Source: Tenrec ecaudatus
Taxonomy: Eukaryota > Chordata > Mammalia > Afrosoricida > Tenrecidae
Length of the DNA: 64,000 nucleotides
Direction: 5' to 3'
Assembly (NCBI RefSeq): GCF_050624435.1
Contig: NC_134538.1
Location: 127,330,937 to 127,394,936, forward strand
Shown here: positions 25,001 through 37,000 of the stretch, piece by piece
Layout: each line of letters opens with the position of its first letter
Numbering within the stretch: the stretch's first letter is position 1
Program-made: the position numbers and the translations under genes
Notes under the pieces: generated by a model
Seen by the model: the letters and a program-made list of their open reading frames with translations, nothing else
Told to the model about the DNA's origin: nothing
Database searches by the model: none

Positions 25001-28000
25001 TCAGACCCACAGAGCACTTTATCTCCTTCATCCTCTTCTGCAGCTCAGAATAAAGTTCACCCTTAATGACCTGGCATTTTAAAGGTTTTTCAGACTGATC
25101 TCAGCTGACCCGATGAAACCAAATCCTCCCGATTAGGCTCCTGATGGTACCTCCGTGCCATAGCCTGTATAGTCCCTTATCCAGGACAGCCATGTCCTTC
25201 TCAGAGCCAGCTGTCCCAGGGACCCGCCTATGCCCCACAGTCCCCATCAGCTGGCCTTAAAGAGACTGTCCTTTTCCAAGAGCCCGAGGCCCCACAAGGA
25301 AAGTTTGCCCTCTCTCTGCTTTCTATGAATCAACAGAAGAGTCCTCATGCTGGCCCTGTGACTCCCAAGGGCACAATGCAGAGCCCTGCGGGGGACCTCG
25401 CTCCAGCATGTTAGGGTGGGTGGCTGGGATTCTCTCTCCACCCCAACACAGTGGTGGGCTTGTTCAAACTTGGCATGACTGGCCAAGAGCCCCGACCCGG
25501 GGGGACAAAAGGAACATTCAACCATTTGTAAGTTTTAGGCAACTCATCTGTCTTTTATATAACTACCCCCCCACCCCTCCATAAGATGAATGCATGGCTA
25601 TGACCTAAGCCTCTCTATAAGCAGATGGTGAACGGGATGGTGCCCGGAAGTCTCAATCTGTGCTCTCCGATGAACCATTTCAATGGAAATCAAAGGAAAG
25701 TACTTGGCAGTCATTTCCTTTGAGAAGAGTTCATGTTCTTTGCCCAGGGTGCTGTTGGGTGACTGATGCATAGCAACCCCACCCCCACAACTGCCCCACA
25801 GGGCAGCACCCCACTCCCCAAGACTATTATCTTTATGGGAGTAGATTGCCAAGACTTGTCTCCCTAGGAGCCAGCCACTAGTGGGTGTGACTGGCAGACC
25901 TTTCAGCTGTCAGCTGAGCCCTTTAACCCTCTCAAGCAGAGGGAGGGAGTCTACACAAGCACCCCATGCAAATCACCCCAGTTCTTTGCTGGATGGGTTT
26001 TGCTTGCACTGCTGGCTGGTCATTCCTGAGGGCCAGTTCCTCTCGCTACAAGGTGACCTTTCTTCTGGGTAAAATGAACAAGGGAGCTGGCGAACACTGA
26101 CGCCAGCGCTCTCGCTCTCTCTTAACCCACCCAAGTCGATGACGCTCAGATATGTTGTGATTCCTCTCTCGGCTTGAGAGCTCAAAGCTTGAAGGACAGA
26201 TCAAAGGGGAGGGGTAAGGTTCTGAGCACTCAGCGAACAATTCTCCGATTGAGGCTGACTCGGGTGGCAGACCTTTCATGCTAACAATGCTGAGATGGAG
26301 CGAAAGGTCAGCAAGTTTTGGCAGCCAAAGCGATCTCGCCAATAGCACACGCTGATAAAATCAGGGAATGAGAGGACAGAACAATTATCTGGGGGGTAAA
26401 ATCAAGCCCTTGGAGGGTATTTATAAATGTGAGGGCTGTAACTTGAGTTGAACTGAAAAATTGGGGGGCAAAACCAGACTTCAAGAAGTGCTTCACTTCC
26501 TGGACCACGGCATAGCGCTCTTTGCAAGGGGCGGGTAAGGGGGGGCTGCTCAGGACGCAGAGTCAACCCAAAGATAACGGAATTTGTCCACTCATTTTGT
26601 GAACGCCCTTGGTAGGTAAGTAACATGAGCCTGTTTTGGTGAAAAGCACTGAAAACAGAGAGAGAAAGACGAGAGCGAGAGAAAGAGAGAGAGATGTGTG
26701 TGTATGTGCGCGCGCGAGCGTGAGTGTGCGTGTATTCTAATACAGAGACAAGCCCAGTGCACCCCTGAGCTCCAGTGGGCCTGGAGCAGTAAGCAGTCAG
26801 ACATGCTGGTTTGGGGTTTCCTAAACAATGAGTAGAGGACTTTCTTTTGTACTTAAACGAAGAGCTTTTATAGACAGATGCTGAGCCTCACTTTGGAGTT
26901 TAAGGAGCCCTGGTGGAACAGAGACTTTGGTATTGGGCTACTCACCACAAGGGGCAAACTCACCAGCTGCTGCCCCCTGGGAGAAAGCTAGAGCTGTCTA
27001 CCCTGGCAACCTCCCGGAGCGGCTTTACTCTGTCCTGTGGGCTTGAGTCCAAATCGACTCCCTATTTGGGAAATGTCATTGACACCACGCTCTTGCACCT
27101 ATTTGCTCCCTTGCCCTCTGACCCGGTCCCAGGCAGCCGTGAGCACCACCCGCACACCGTTCTCACCTCGGCACTCCACATTGGGGTCTCCCCAGAAGAG
27201 TTCCTGGCATTCGCTGCAGGTCCGGCCTCCAAACCCGGGCATGCACTGGCACTGCCCTGTGAACTGTGCCAAAAAACAGACCGTGGTCAGACAGACCCCC
27301 TCTTGTCCTCAGGGATCGGTAGCCATCCTCGGCCACCCAACTATAGGTGCACAACTCGAATCGCGTCTGTGAGCTAACACACGAACTTTCTAGAGTGCTG
27401 GGTTTGGCTCCTGGGTTCCTCCCAGCTGAGTCCGCTCCAGCTCATAGTGACCCGCCGACAGACAACAGAACCAAACACGGCTGAGTCCTGCGCCACTGTC
27501 CTGACTCTTGTTTGTTTGAACCTACTGGTTTTTACCTAAGCTTCACAGACAGAAAGTCTCATGGGGCGGGGGTACGGGGGGACACCCCAAGCGCTGTGTA
27601 GGGTCAGCTCCAGCCAGGGGGAAGAGTGAGCACCCAGATTCAGCCCAGGCTGTGCGCTCCCTGCAGAGCTGCCCCCGGCTCCCTGGGGGCCGAGCCACCA
27701 GAGGATACCCTTAGGAGCACAAAGAGAGGGAACCCATTCACCGCCACACCCCAGGCCCCTCACCTCGTTACAGGATGGCCCAAAGGCATGGGCAGGGTCA
27801 CAGCTGCAGGGGCCACACCCAGTCCCGCTGGCCAGCTGCCAGGTGTTGGGCGCACAGCGGTCACAGCTCTGCCCGATCACGTTCGGGAGACACGGGCACT
27901 GGCCAGTGGCTTTGTCACACTGGCAGTCGGAGCCATTGCAGTAGCTGTGCACGGTCCCCAGGTCATTGCAGACACACTCTGAAAGAGAGACTCGGAGTCA

Positions 28001-31000
28001 AAGCCCCTGTACCTCCAGCCCTGCAACCCTAAAATTACCATTCCTCCAAAATCCTCATGGAGCCCTGTCGGCGGAGAATTTACAAGTTGGACTGCTACCC
28101 ACAGGTCAGCGGTTCCAAAGCACCAGTTGCCCCATAGGAGAACGATGCAGCTGCCTACTCCTGGAACCAGCCATGCAAACGCACACGGGCAGTTCTACCT
28201 GCCCAGGTCTCCAGGAGCCAGCAGCGACTCAACGGCCGGGAGTCTGAGTTTTGTTAAAGTTCTCACGCCAGGCTGCACCGCACATTTCCCAGGCAGAGAA
28301 GCATAGGGGCTTCCTTTGCCCAGTGGCTACTTTCAAATCACACACACATTAACAAGCTGCCAGCAGTGGCAAGGCGAGGATTTAGAGTGAAAATCGTAAA
28401 GATCAAGTGGGATTTGAGGTGTCTCCTTTCAAACTCTTGGCAGGAATGAGTGTGTGGGGAGTGGGGAGTGGGGCAGGTAGAAGCTCTGAGTTAGTAAGGC
28501 TTTGAGGAATCCAGCCCTGTTGGTCCCCAACATTCCAGCCAAGTGTTTGTATAAACAGAGACAGGGGCCCGAGGGTTGGCAGCAGCCAGCCAGGGGGATG
28601 TGCCTCGGAGGTTCAGAGAAGAGCAAGAGAGAGCAGGAAGTTTGGGGACAGATTTCACAGTTGCTGCTTCCTCCTTCCTCAGCTGGGTAAACCTCATCAT
28701 GGTCCCAGAAAAGCTGGGGCCGAAGGCGGGCCATTTAGAATCTGCTAAGTCCCAACCAACCAGAAAACTCACCAGCAGAACTTGAAATCAAGGAATGCCA
28801 TTGGGCATTTCCCTTGGGGTGGTTTCCCCACAGGGCCAGTCCCGCCAGGAAATGACTTAATGCCAGGGGAAGGGAGCCGGTCTCCCCCTGTCCTCAGCGG
28901 GGGTGAGATTCTCCCCGCACACGTGTGCTCGTGTGGGCTGCGTGGAGGGGGTGAGATTCTCTGCACACGTGTGCTCGTGTGGAGGGGTGGGGCAGGAGTG
29001 AGGTTCTCCCCGCACACGTGTGCTCATGTGGGCTGCGTGGAGGGGTGAGATTCTCTGCACACATGTGCTTGTGTGGGCTGCGTGGAGGGGGTGAGATTCT
29101 CCCCGCACACGTGTGCTCGTGTGGGCTGCGAGGAGGGGCGGGGCGGGGGTGAGATGTGCTCGCGTGGGCACCGGGGCGGGCTCACTTCTGCAGTCCTGCT
29201 GGAGGGCGTCTCCGTAGTAGCCGAAGCGGCACAGCTGGCAGTGCTGGCCCTCCGTGTAGTACAGGCAGCGGAGGCACCTGCCGGTCTTGTCACAGGCGCC
29301 GGGGTCCGTGGTGTCGATGTTGTGGTTGCACTGGCAAGGCTGGCATGTCCCACCAACAGCCGAGGGGTTGCCAAAGAATCCTGGGGCACACTCATCACAC
29401 CTGGCGCCTGTTGTCCAGGAAAGCCAAGACGACGCCTTTGTCAGCTTGATGACTGGGGAGCTCACCACTCAGCTGACACCCCGCCCAGGGACAGCCCGTC
29501 CCAACCCTGCCAAGCCGGGGGATGCCCACTTCAGAGGCGAGAACCGCCGCTGGAGCCAGCACTGCCAGCCACAGAGCCACAGTGGCTCAGGAGAACCTGG
29601 GTGCTCTCCACGCGGACGAGCCAGGGAAGGGCGCCCCAGTATGTCCTATGGCGATGCCCAGAGACAGCAGCCTGCCATCTCACCAGGCCTGGTGAGCAGT
29701 TTTAACAGTTTCCTTTTCACCCATGGGACTTGAGCTAAATAAGGATTCGACCACCTGAAGGTGGCTTTGCTACTGAAATCCAAGTCCAAGGGTTATACCA
29801 ACCAGTGGTGCTCAACCTTCCTCAGGCCGCGGCCCTTGCATATAGTTCCTCCTGTGGTGGTGACCCCCAACCATAACATTGTTTTTGTTGCTACTTCATC
29901 ACTAATTTTGCTACTGTTATGAATCGGACAACCCCTGTGAAAGGGTGTTCGACCGCCCCAAAGGGGTCGTGACCCCCTAGGCTGAGAACCGCTGTGGTCA
30001 GGATTAGTAAAACAGAAACTAAATCAGCCAGCTTATCCACCCCGAATGCCCCATCTTATTCAATCCTCTTTGCCAGTAAAGGTAGGCGCCTTACTTACCC
30101 ACGTATCCAGGACTACAGATGCACGCAAGCTGCAAACTAACAGGATCTTGGTAACAGCTACTGGCAAAGTGGCGTCCGCTCTCGGGACCATCTGGGCAAG
30201 GGCAAGGGCGGCAGTGATCTCCCGACCCAATGATGGGGTCGCCATAGTAACCGGCCAAGCACCTAGACAGATGAGGAAGAGATAGAGCCGTGAGCGCTAG
30301 CTGTAAGACACTCCTTTGGGGAACGCTGACTCCCCAACTCCTGTTTCTTGTGGTTCCCATGGGCTTCACCTGGAGGGCCTAACAAATGCAGACTGCTGGA
30401 CTCCTCCCCTGGGGGTTCTCAGTCAGTCTGGGGAAGGGCCCAAGAATGTATACGCCTACCAGGTTCTCAGGTGCTGCAGCTGCTGGTCCAAGAAGGACAC
30501 CTGCGGCACTGCAGGAGTGGAGCACACCTGGCCCGGTCTTCACTGATGGAGAAGACTTCTCACACCTGCAGTCTCCCATCCAGTCATCGGTCTCTGACCT
30601 TCCTGCTTCTGTCTCTAAAGGGCCTGCCCTCGAGGGAAGTGGGGGTGGGCGGGTGTGATGTGGGTGACTGGACGCTGTCTGTCTGGCCTGGGTGGGGCGA
30701 TGTCCACAGTGGCCACTGATCGTAATGTCCTGGCTGCAACCCTGCTGTTATCAGTCATACAACCGACTGGGAGGCTCTCCAGCGGGGGGAATCCCGTGTC
30801 TGCCCTCGGGTGATGCCAGTTATCGGCCACCCACAGCCAATGGGTCCCATCTCTTCATTGACAGGGTAGTTCATATGAAGTTGAGACTCCTTCGAACAAG
30901 AAATCCTTGTACCACATCACGCTGCTTCTCGAGATGAACGGTGACTGGCTTATTTTCAGATCTTCTCTCAAGGGTCTAAAGGACCTTTGGGGCCCATCTA

Positions 31001-34000
31001 ATCCAACTTACCATATAGACTCATGTATAAGCCAGGTTTTTCAGGACATTTTAAATGCATTTTTTGTGGTAAAAGTAGGTGCCTTGGCTGATATGTGTCG
31101 GCGTATACTTGAATATAGACAGTAGTTATTTTACAGCAGAAAGTGGATATTCAGAGGTTTATAAAGCAAGTGGGATGCAAAAAGGGCCCTTGGAAGTTAA
31201 GTCTCATCTGCTTCTCAAGTTCTTTTGAGGCAGAGGGAATATTACAGCTTTAAGAAAAGTTGGGAAGGCAGAAGTAGGAGGGGACATTTGTTAGAGGAAA
31301 CAAACTTTCTATTGAACTAAACACCGTGCGCGACGATAAAATACGTGGATGCGTTTCCTAACTATGCTAGGGCAGGAATTGGCTCTCGGGCGACATACGA
31401 TGCAGCTCGCTAGGAACATACATGCAGCTCTGAAGTAAAACTGAAAATTTTTACAGGCTTTTATCCAGTTAATGGTGATTATTTTGCAAAAAATATATTC
31501 ATGGCTCTTAAACAATTTTTAAACGGTCAGGGACTGAATCGGCTCTTCCATCTCAAAAGTTTGCCAGTAGGGTACAGCGATAAGAAATGTGTACGAGGGT
31601 TTCTGAGGACGTTCTTTACGGGGCTTTTCGAGGTGAAACAAGCGCAAACCCAGGTGACAAAACTGCAGGTTCACGTCTTGTCTCCTGCGCACTTGCCCCT
31701 CGGAGAATAACTTGAGCCTAGACTCTTGGTGTTGCTGGTTCCTGGGAGGGAACTCTGGTGAACTTGGAATAAGAACGGGAAGGATGAGTTACTGGCTTAA
31801 ACTAGACAGCAAAATTCCAAATGCTAATAAATAAATAATCTTGGTTAAACGAGATAGCAAAATCCCAATGCCAACAAATAAATAAACGGATCAATAAATA
31901 GTCTTGGCTACCCCCTCGTCCCATGGCCTCTCACCCGCCTCCTCGAGCATCCAAACACTCTGATGAATCAAACTCAAAGGACAGCCAGATACAAACCAAC
32001 CCATTCTCATGGGATTGCCCTTCCCCCCCCAAATCCATTCTGCAGCAGGACTGGTTTGGAACCAGCCTTACAGGCAGTCACCTTTGTGGTTGACCTCTGC
32101 TCACCCACCCAGAGGTCTTGAAAGAACAAGCAAGTTACAGAAGAAGCAAGAGAGGGAGGGTACTGATGTATTAGTCTCCTCCTTACGATGGTCTATAGTT
32201 CATTCATGTCATCTTTTTTACAGTGCAATTTGGGGATTAGGAGGAGTAACTTTTATAAGAGCCATCATCAATGGACCCTCCAAGTTCTTGGGACACCATT
32301 CAGCAAGAGCTGGGGCCTGGGACTCCTGTCCCATCGTCCCGCCCTACTCAATTCCACTAAGAGTTTCTCTCACCTCAAGAGTGACTTTTGTACAGGTCGA
32401 GCCCAGCCGGCTTTTGAAACCATGTACCACACAATGGATGGCGTAGTAGAGAAGAACATTTATGGATATGGAAGGGTGAAGATTCTCACCCTCCAAAAAA
32501 TGGAGTTTGACAGTACATCTGCCTTTCTTATTAGGAATGAATGATGAATGATATCCACTTATTACATAATGAAGGAGTAATGAATGATATCCAATGAGCA
32601 TGGAAGTGTTTATTTTATTTTTTCCTCCCGAGCTAAACTGTGATTGGAGGCATGGCCTATATCCTATTCTGACTGTTTCTACAGCAGTGTTTGACAACCA
32701 TGGTGATTGGTCGATGCACACCTGCTAACTGGAGGACAGATCTACCTTCGTAGGTTGTCGATAGTCTCAGGACCCCCCCCCCAAAAAAAAAAAGTAAAAA
32801 ATCCAACTCACTGCCACTGAGATGATTCCAACTCATAGCAACCACATAGGGCAGAGCAGAACTGCCCCTGTGGGTTTCCAAGCCTCTGCTGGTTTTAAAT
32901 GCTGACCTTCTGATCAGCTGCCCAATGTGCAAGCCCCACCTTCTGGAAACAATAGTTGCCTCAAACGGTTTTCTTTTTTTCCCATTAAAATTACAAGGCT
33001 GTTTCCAATGACTAATCCCCACCTGGGTTTGGTTTCTACCTGGAGTCAAGTGGAGTATTCCCACCATTCCATGACCTGCATGCTAGGCCAGAAATCTGCT
33101 GAGCGTGCAATATAAATCCTAGAGCGACCCTGGAATGCATCTCCAAGAGCAGGCCCCTTGACCCCTTCCTTATCCCGGCAGCTGAACAGTGGCTGGCACA
33201 TGGGAATGCTAACCTAATCCGTCCAGGGAGCTTGAGTGAATGCCCAGAAAGCAGTGAGGTGGGCAGCAGTGAATGAGCAACGGTAGAGATGAATTCTGGG
33301 GCCCATCCAGGATGGCTGCCCTGCCACGGCCCGCCCAGAGGAGGCAGCGCCCACATACCTTTCGCAGTTACGGCCCGTGGTGTAGTCCTGGCAGCTCACG
33401 CACTCCCCCGTCACTGAGTCGCAGTCATCGGCGTGGCCATTGCATTGGCACGGCTGGCAACTCGGAAAGCCCCAGTGGGCAGGTAAGCAGCGGTCACACT
33501 GGCGCCCGTACACCCCCTGGAAGCAGTGGCACTGACCGGTGACGGGATCGCAGAAGGCGCTGAGGGAGCCCTGCAGGTTACACTCGCAAGCTGGAGAAAC
33601 AGGCAGCCAAGGAACTCGCCGTTACATGTGAGAACACCCCAGGTGACAGCACCCTTCTTCCACCACGGGCTTAAGGGGAAGAGTCAGCCTGCTCCCAGGA
33701 GGGGAGCCACGACCCCCATACCCCACTGGTGATCAAAGAACCCACACAAGGACACAACCATGCTTCTGATTCACCTACATTTGCATCCACTGGGGCCAAA
33801 ACCAAAGGTGCCAGGAGCACACCTGTCGCAGGTTCTTCCCACCACATTGGGCCGACACTGGCACTGGCCTCCGTTGGGGTCGCACACGGAGCTTAAAGAC
33901 CCCTGAGGGTCGCATTCACAAGCTGCAGGGTAGAGAGAAGCCAGCACATCAGACCTGCCCCCTGCGCTCGCTCGCCCTGCCTCTCCTCTACCCACGCCTG

Positions 34001-37000
34001 TAACACAACACCAGCCTGTGAAGTCTGGGAGGGAGGGCCCAGCAGGCAGTTTGTCCAGGCAGGAGGTCAGGAAGGTTCTCTCTCCAGGCCTTCAGAGCTC
34101 GAATATCACAAGCCATTCAACCAAAGCCCCCAGTGGGGGAGGGGGAGTTGGTGGGACCTTTCTAAGAGGAAGCCTGCATCCCAGTTATTTGATGCTTCCA
34201 GTCCATCTCCCTAACTTGGGTGGAAGCTGCTGCTTCTCATGGACTTGCCCCTTCGTCAGCTGTCATTTCTGACTCCATCTTCAATGAGCTCTGTAACCAC
34301 ACGCGACAAGAGGATCATCTTGAAAGGATACTGGGGGCACGTGTCAGGGCATGCATTCTCACATCTGTACCCCCAGGTACCTGCTGTCCTGCTTCTCAAG
34401 AGGCGGAAGCAGCCGCGGCCCTGCTGGCTCATCAGCATGACCTACCCAGGCCTGTCTGGTGTAAGAGGGCAGAAATGCTGAAGATGATGTTCCGGCACAC
34501 ATCCGTCATGGGCGTTTTCACGACGCTCCTGCTGTTCTCCAGGCAGCGGTACCGCTGGAAAGTCTCCCAGACGCTGTTTGTGATCAGCTGGTCTCCGGAG
34601 CCACCGCCCACAGTGAAGATGTCCAGGGGTTTACAGTAGGGCATGAGGACAAGCTGCGAGAAGCAAGCAGGGCACACTGCTGCGGTTCGGCCCCTTAGCT
34701 TCCGCGAGAGCAAGGATGTACAAAAGCAAACCAAAAACCCAGACCTTTCCTGGATCCTCGAAAATGAGGGGGAAGGGAGACGTCGAGCAGCGCAAGACAT
34801 GACAAAATAATAATTTATAAATTATCAAGGGTTCGTGAGGGAGGGGGATGGGGGAGAGGGCGAGAAAAAATAAGGAGCTGATGGCAAGGGCTCAAGTAGA
34901 AAATTTTTTGAGAATGATGATGGCGACAAATGTGCAAATGTGCTTGACACAATGGATGGATTGTGATAAGAGTTGTACGAGCCCCCAACAAAATGATTAA
35001 AATAAAAAACAAATGAATAAAAGTTTCTGAATGTAATGAAAAAAAGAAAACGAGACGCATCACATACCAAAGCAAAACCTTTCCCCATACTAAGTCTATG
35101 TGCCAGCAAGGGTCTAGAGATACTTGAATGTGCTTGACGGTTTTTGAGAGGGCTTTAAAAAGTTACTTCCGATCTCCAGGAGGAAGCAACTTGGAATAGA
35201 CCCCTTCCACAGGGTGGGCAAGTTATTAAAACAAGCCAAACGGCTTCTAAGATGGGGAAGAATGTGTCCGAGGAACCTCTGGATGTTACCCAAAGTCACA
35301 CTGGTGGGGACTGCGGGGCGCTCTGCCCCGCCTGGGAGGACCCCCTGCTCACCGAGTCGATCAGCGTGTAGGGGCTCTCCACCTCGCTGTCGGAGGAGGT
35401 GTACTGGGGCAGCTCCAGCCGCACGGTGTAATTCACGCCCTTCTCGAAGCACACCGGGTGGGGAAGGACCACATATCTGCTCCAAAACAAATACAAAGGC
35501 AGCAACAAGGAAAACAACAGTCAACCGTGGAGAATGAAAAGAAAGGAAAACATACAAGTTCCACAAGCTCAGGCCTTTGAAACCGCCAGCCACTCTGCAC
35601 GAGAAGGATGAGGCTTTCTACTCCTGTGAGACGTACACAGCCTCCTGTGAGACATGCACAGCCGCCTGTGAGACATGCACAGCCTCCTGTGAGACATACA
35701 CAGCCTTGGAGACCAGAGGGGCCGCAGTGTGACTCTGCCCTACTGGAGGGTCTCAAGAGGTCTGAATCGACTCGTTGCCAGGAGTTTGGTTTCAGGTGGG
35801 TGACCCCTCCCTGTCCCACCCCAAGGGGAGAGCATCTGGCTCTGAGGCGGTGCCGACGGCTCGCAAGGCAAGATCAGAGGACACACTCCTCTGTGCTGGA
35901 GCACTGACCGTGAGCCCGGTGACAGCGACACCATCTGGTTGTCGTCATCGGGTATGGTATTACCACAGCGGCTGCTGGCCGGGATCTTTCCAGGTCGCTG
36001 CACTGTGATGACAGCCTTTTCCCAGTGGTTGGGTAACTAGAGTGGGAAAGCAATCAGAAGGACACCGCGTCAGCCTGCTCCAGCACCATCCTTTTGCAAG
36101 GACTGCTCCAACTCCGCTAGGCATTGAGCTGCGAACCTCAAGGACAGCAGTTCAAACCCACCAGCTGCTCCTTGGGACAAAGATGAGCTTTGTCTGCTCC
36201 TGTAGGGATTTAAAAGTCACGGGAACCCAAGGGGCAGGTCCACTCTGTCCTCAAGGATCCCTATGCATCAGAATGCACTGGCCAGCAGTGAGTTTGGTTT
36301 GAATTCTGACTCGGGGCTGAGTTTCATTTCCCGTCCCCTTCCCTCCATCCCCTTATTTTTAATGCAAGGAACATGCACTTCACACAGCACTACGGAAGCC
36401 CCTCACATACTCGTTTCCCATGCACACCATGCACATGCGTGTTACATGTGTGCGTGAGTTGTGTGAGAAAATACAGTGTGCCGAAAGGTCTTGATTTTCT
36501 TATGAAAGTTTGGCCCTGCCCAGCCACCAATAACCTCTCTGTCTTCTGTCACTGCTTGTCTCTCTCTGCAGCTGCCCTGCCTGCCCTGCCTCTGCTGCTG
36601 TTCGGGCCCTGCGTCCTGCACTGGGCTAAGCAGTCTGCCAGGGCAAGGAGCAGATCTCATGCCTTGTTACCACCTCAGTCCTCAGAACCATCTCAGGACA
36701 TAGCAAGAGCTCTCTAAATGTTTACTGAACAAAATGAAAGGAAAACAGATGTTTTAAATTCTGTGATGCAGGTTAGCAAGCCAGAAGGTGACCTATTCTG
36801 AGGCGGCCTCCAAGTTTTACAAAAACATAGCACGCCAGTGAGTAGTAATAGCCCCAATCCTCCTGGCAGCCCGTGGGATTTCTTTACCTGGGGCTCGTAG
36901 CGAATTAGGATGTCGTACTCCATGGAATAAGGTATGTTGTCAATGAAAAACTCCAGGTAGGCCCCTTCGGGTACTCGGACGAAGCCCGCTCCAGTCCAGG

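Larger units (their letters stand above)
20218..27166 (-). other. LAMB1: LAMB1 intron 24
   Basis: 6.95 kb. Repeats: SINEs at 21758, 23981, 24176, 24456, 24676, 24801, 25747 and 26902, and a GA/GT-rich simple tract (26655-26732). About 20218-21750 and 21930-23980 show nothing I recognise. Confidence 0.7.
27979..29185 (-). other. LAMB1: LAMB1 intron 22
   Basis: 1.2 kb. It carries a SINE (28054-28255) and, next to the donor, a ~47-bp minisatellite (28903-29165). 28260-28900 shows nothing recognisable. Confidence 0.8.
30263..33358 (-). other. LAMB1: LAMB1 intron 20
   Basis: 3.1 kb. It has the second palindromic MITE (31009-31123), a local ~54-bp duplication (31805-31912) and a SINE (32797-32945). 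The rest, including 31130-31800 and 31920-32770, shows nothing recognisable. Confidence 0.75.
35477..35908 (-). other. LAMB1: LAMB1 intron 16
   Basis: 432 nt, more than half of it a SINE expanded by an internal 21-bp minisatellite. Confidence 0.8.

Noticed and set aside
28903-29165. Tandem repeat considered as a CRISPR-like array
   Set aside because: Units are contiguous with no unique spacers and the genome is mammalian; it is a minisatellite.
29073-29705. 210-codon + strand open frame over exon 22
   Set aside because: It is antisense to exon 22 and its minisatellite. The GC-rich repeat keeps the frame open by chance.
35433-35819. Repeated CLTGG peptide on the - strand
   Set aside because: It is the 21-bp intronic minisatellite read through from exon 17, beyond the splice acceptor, so it is not translated.
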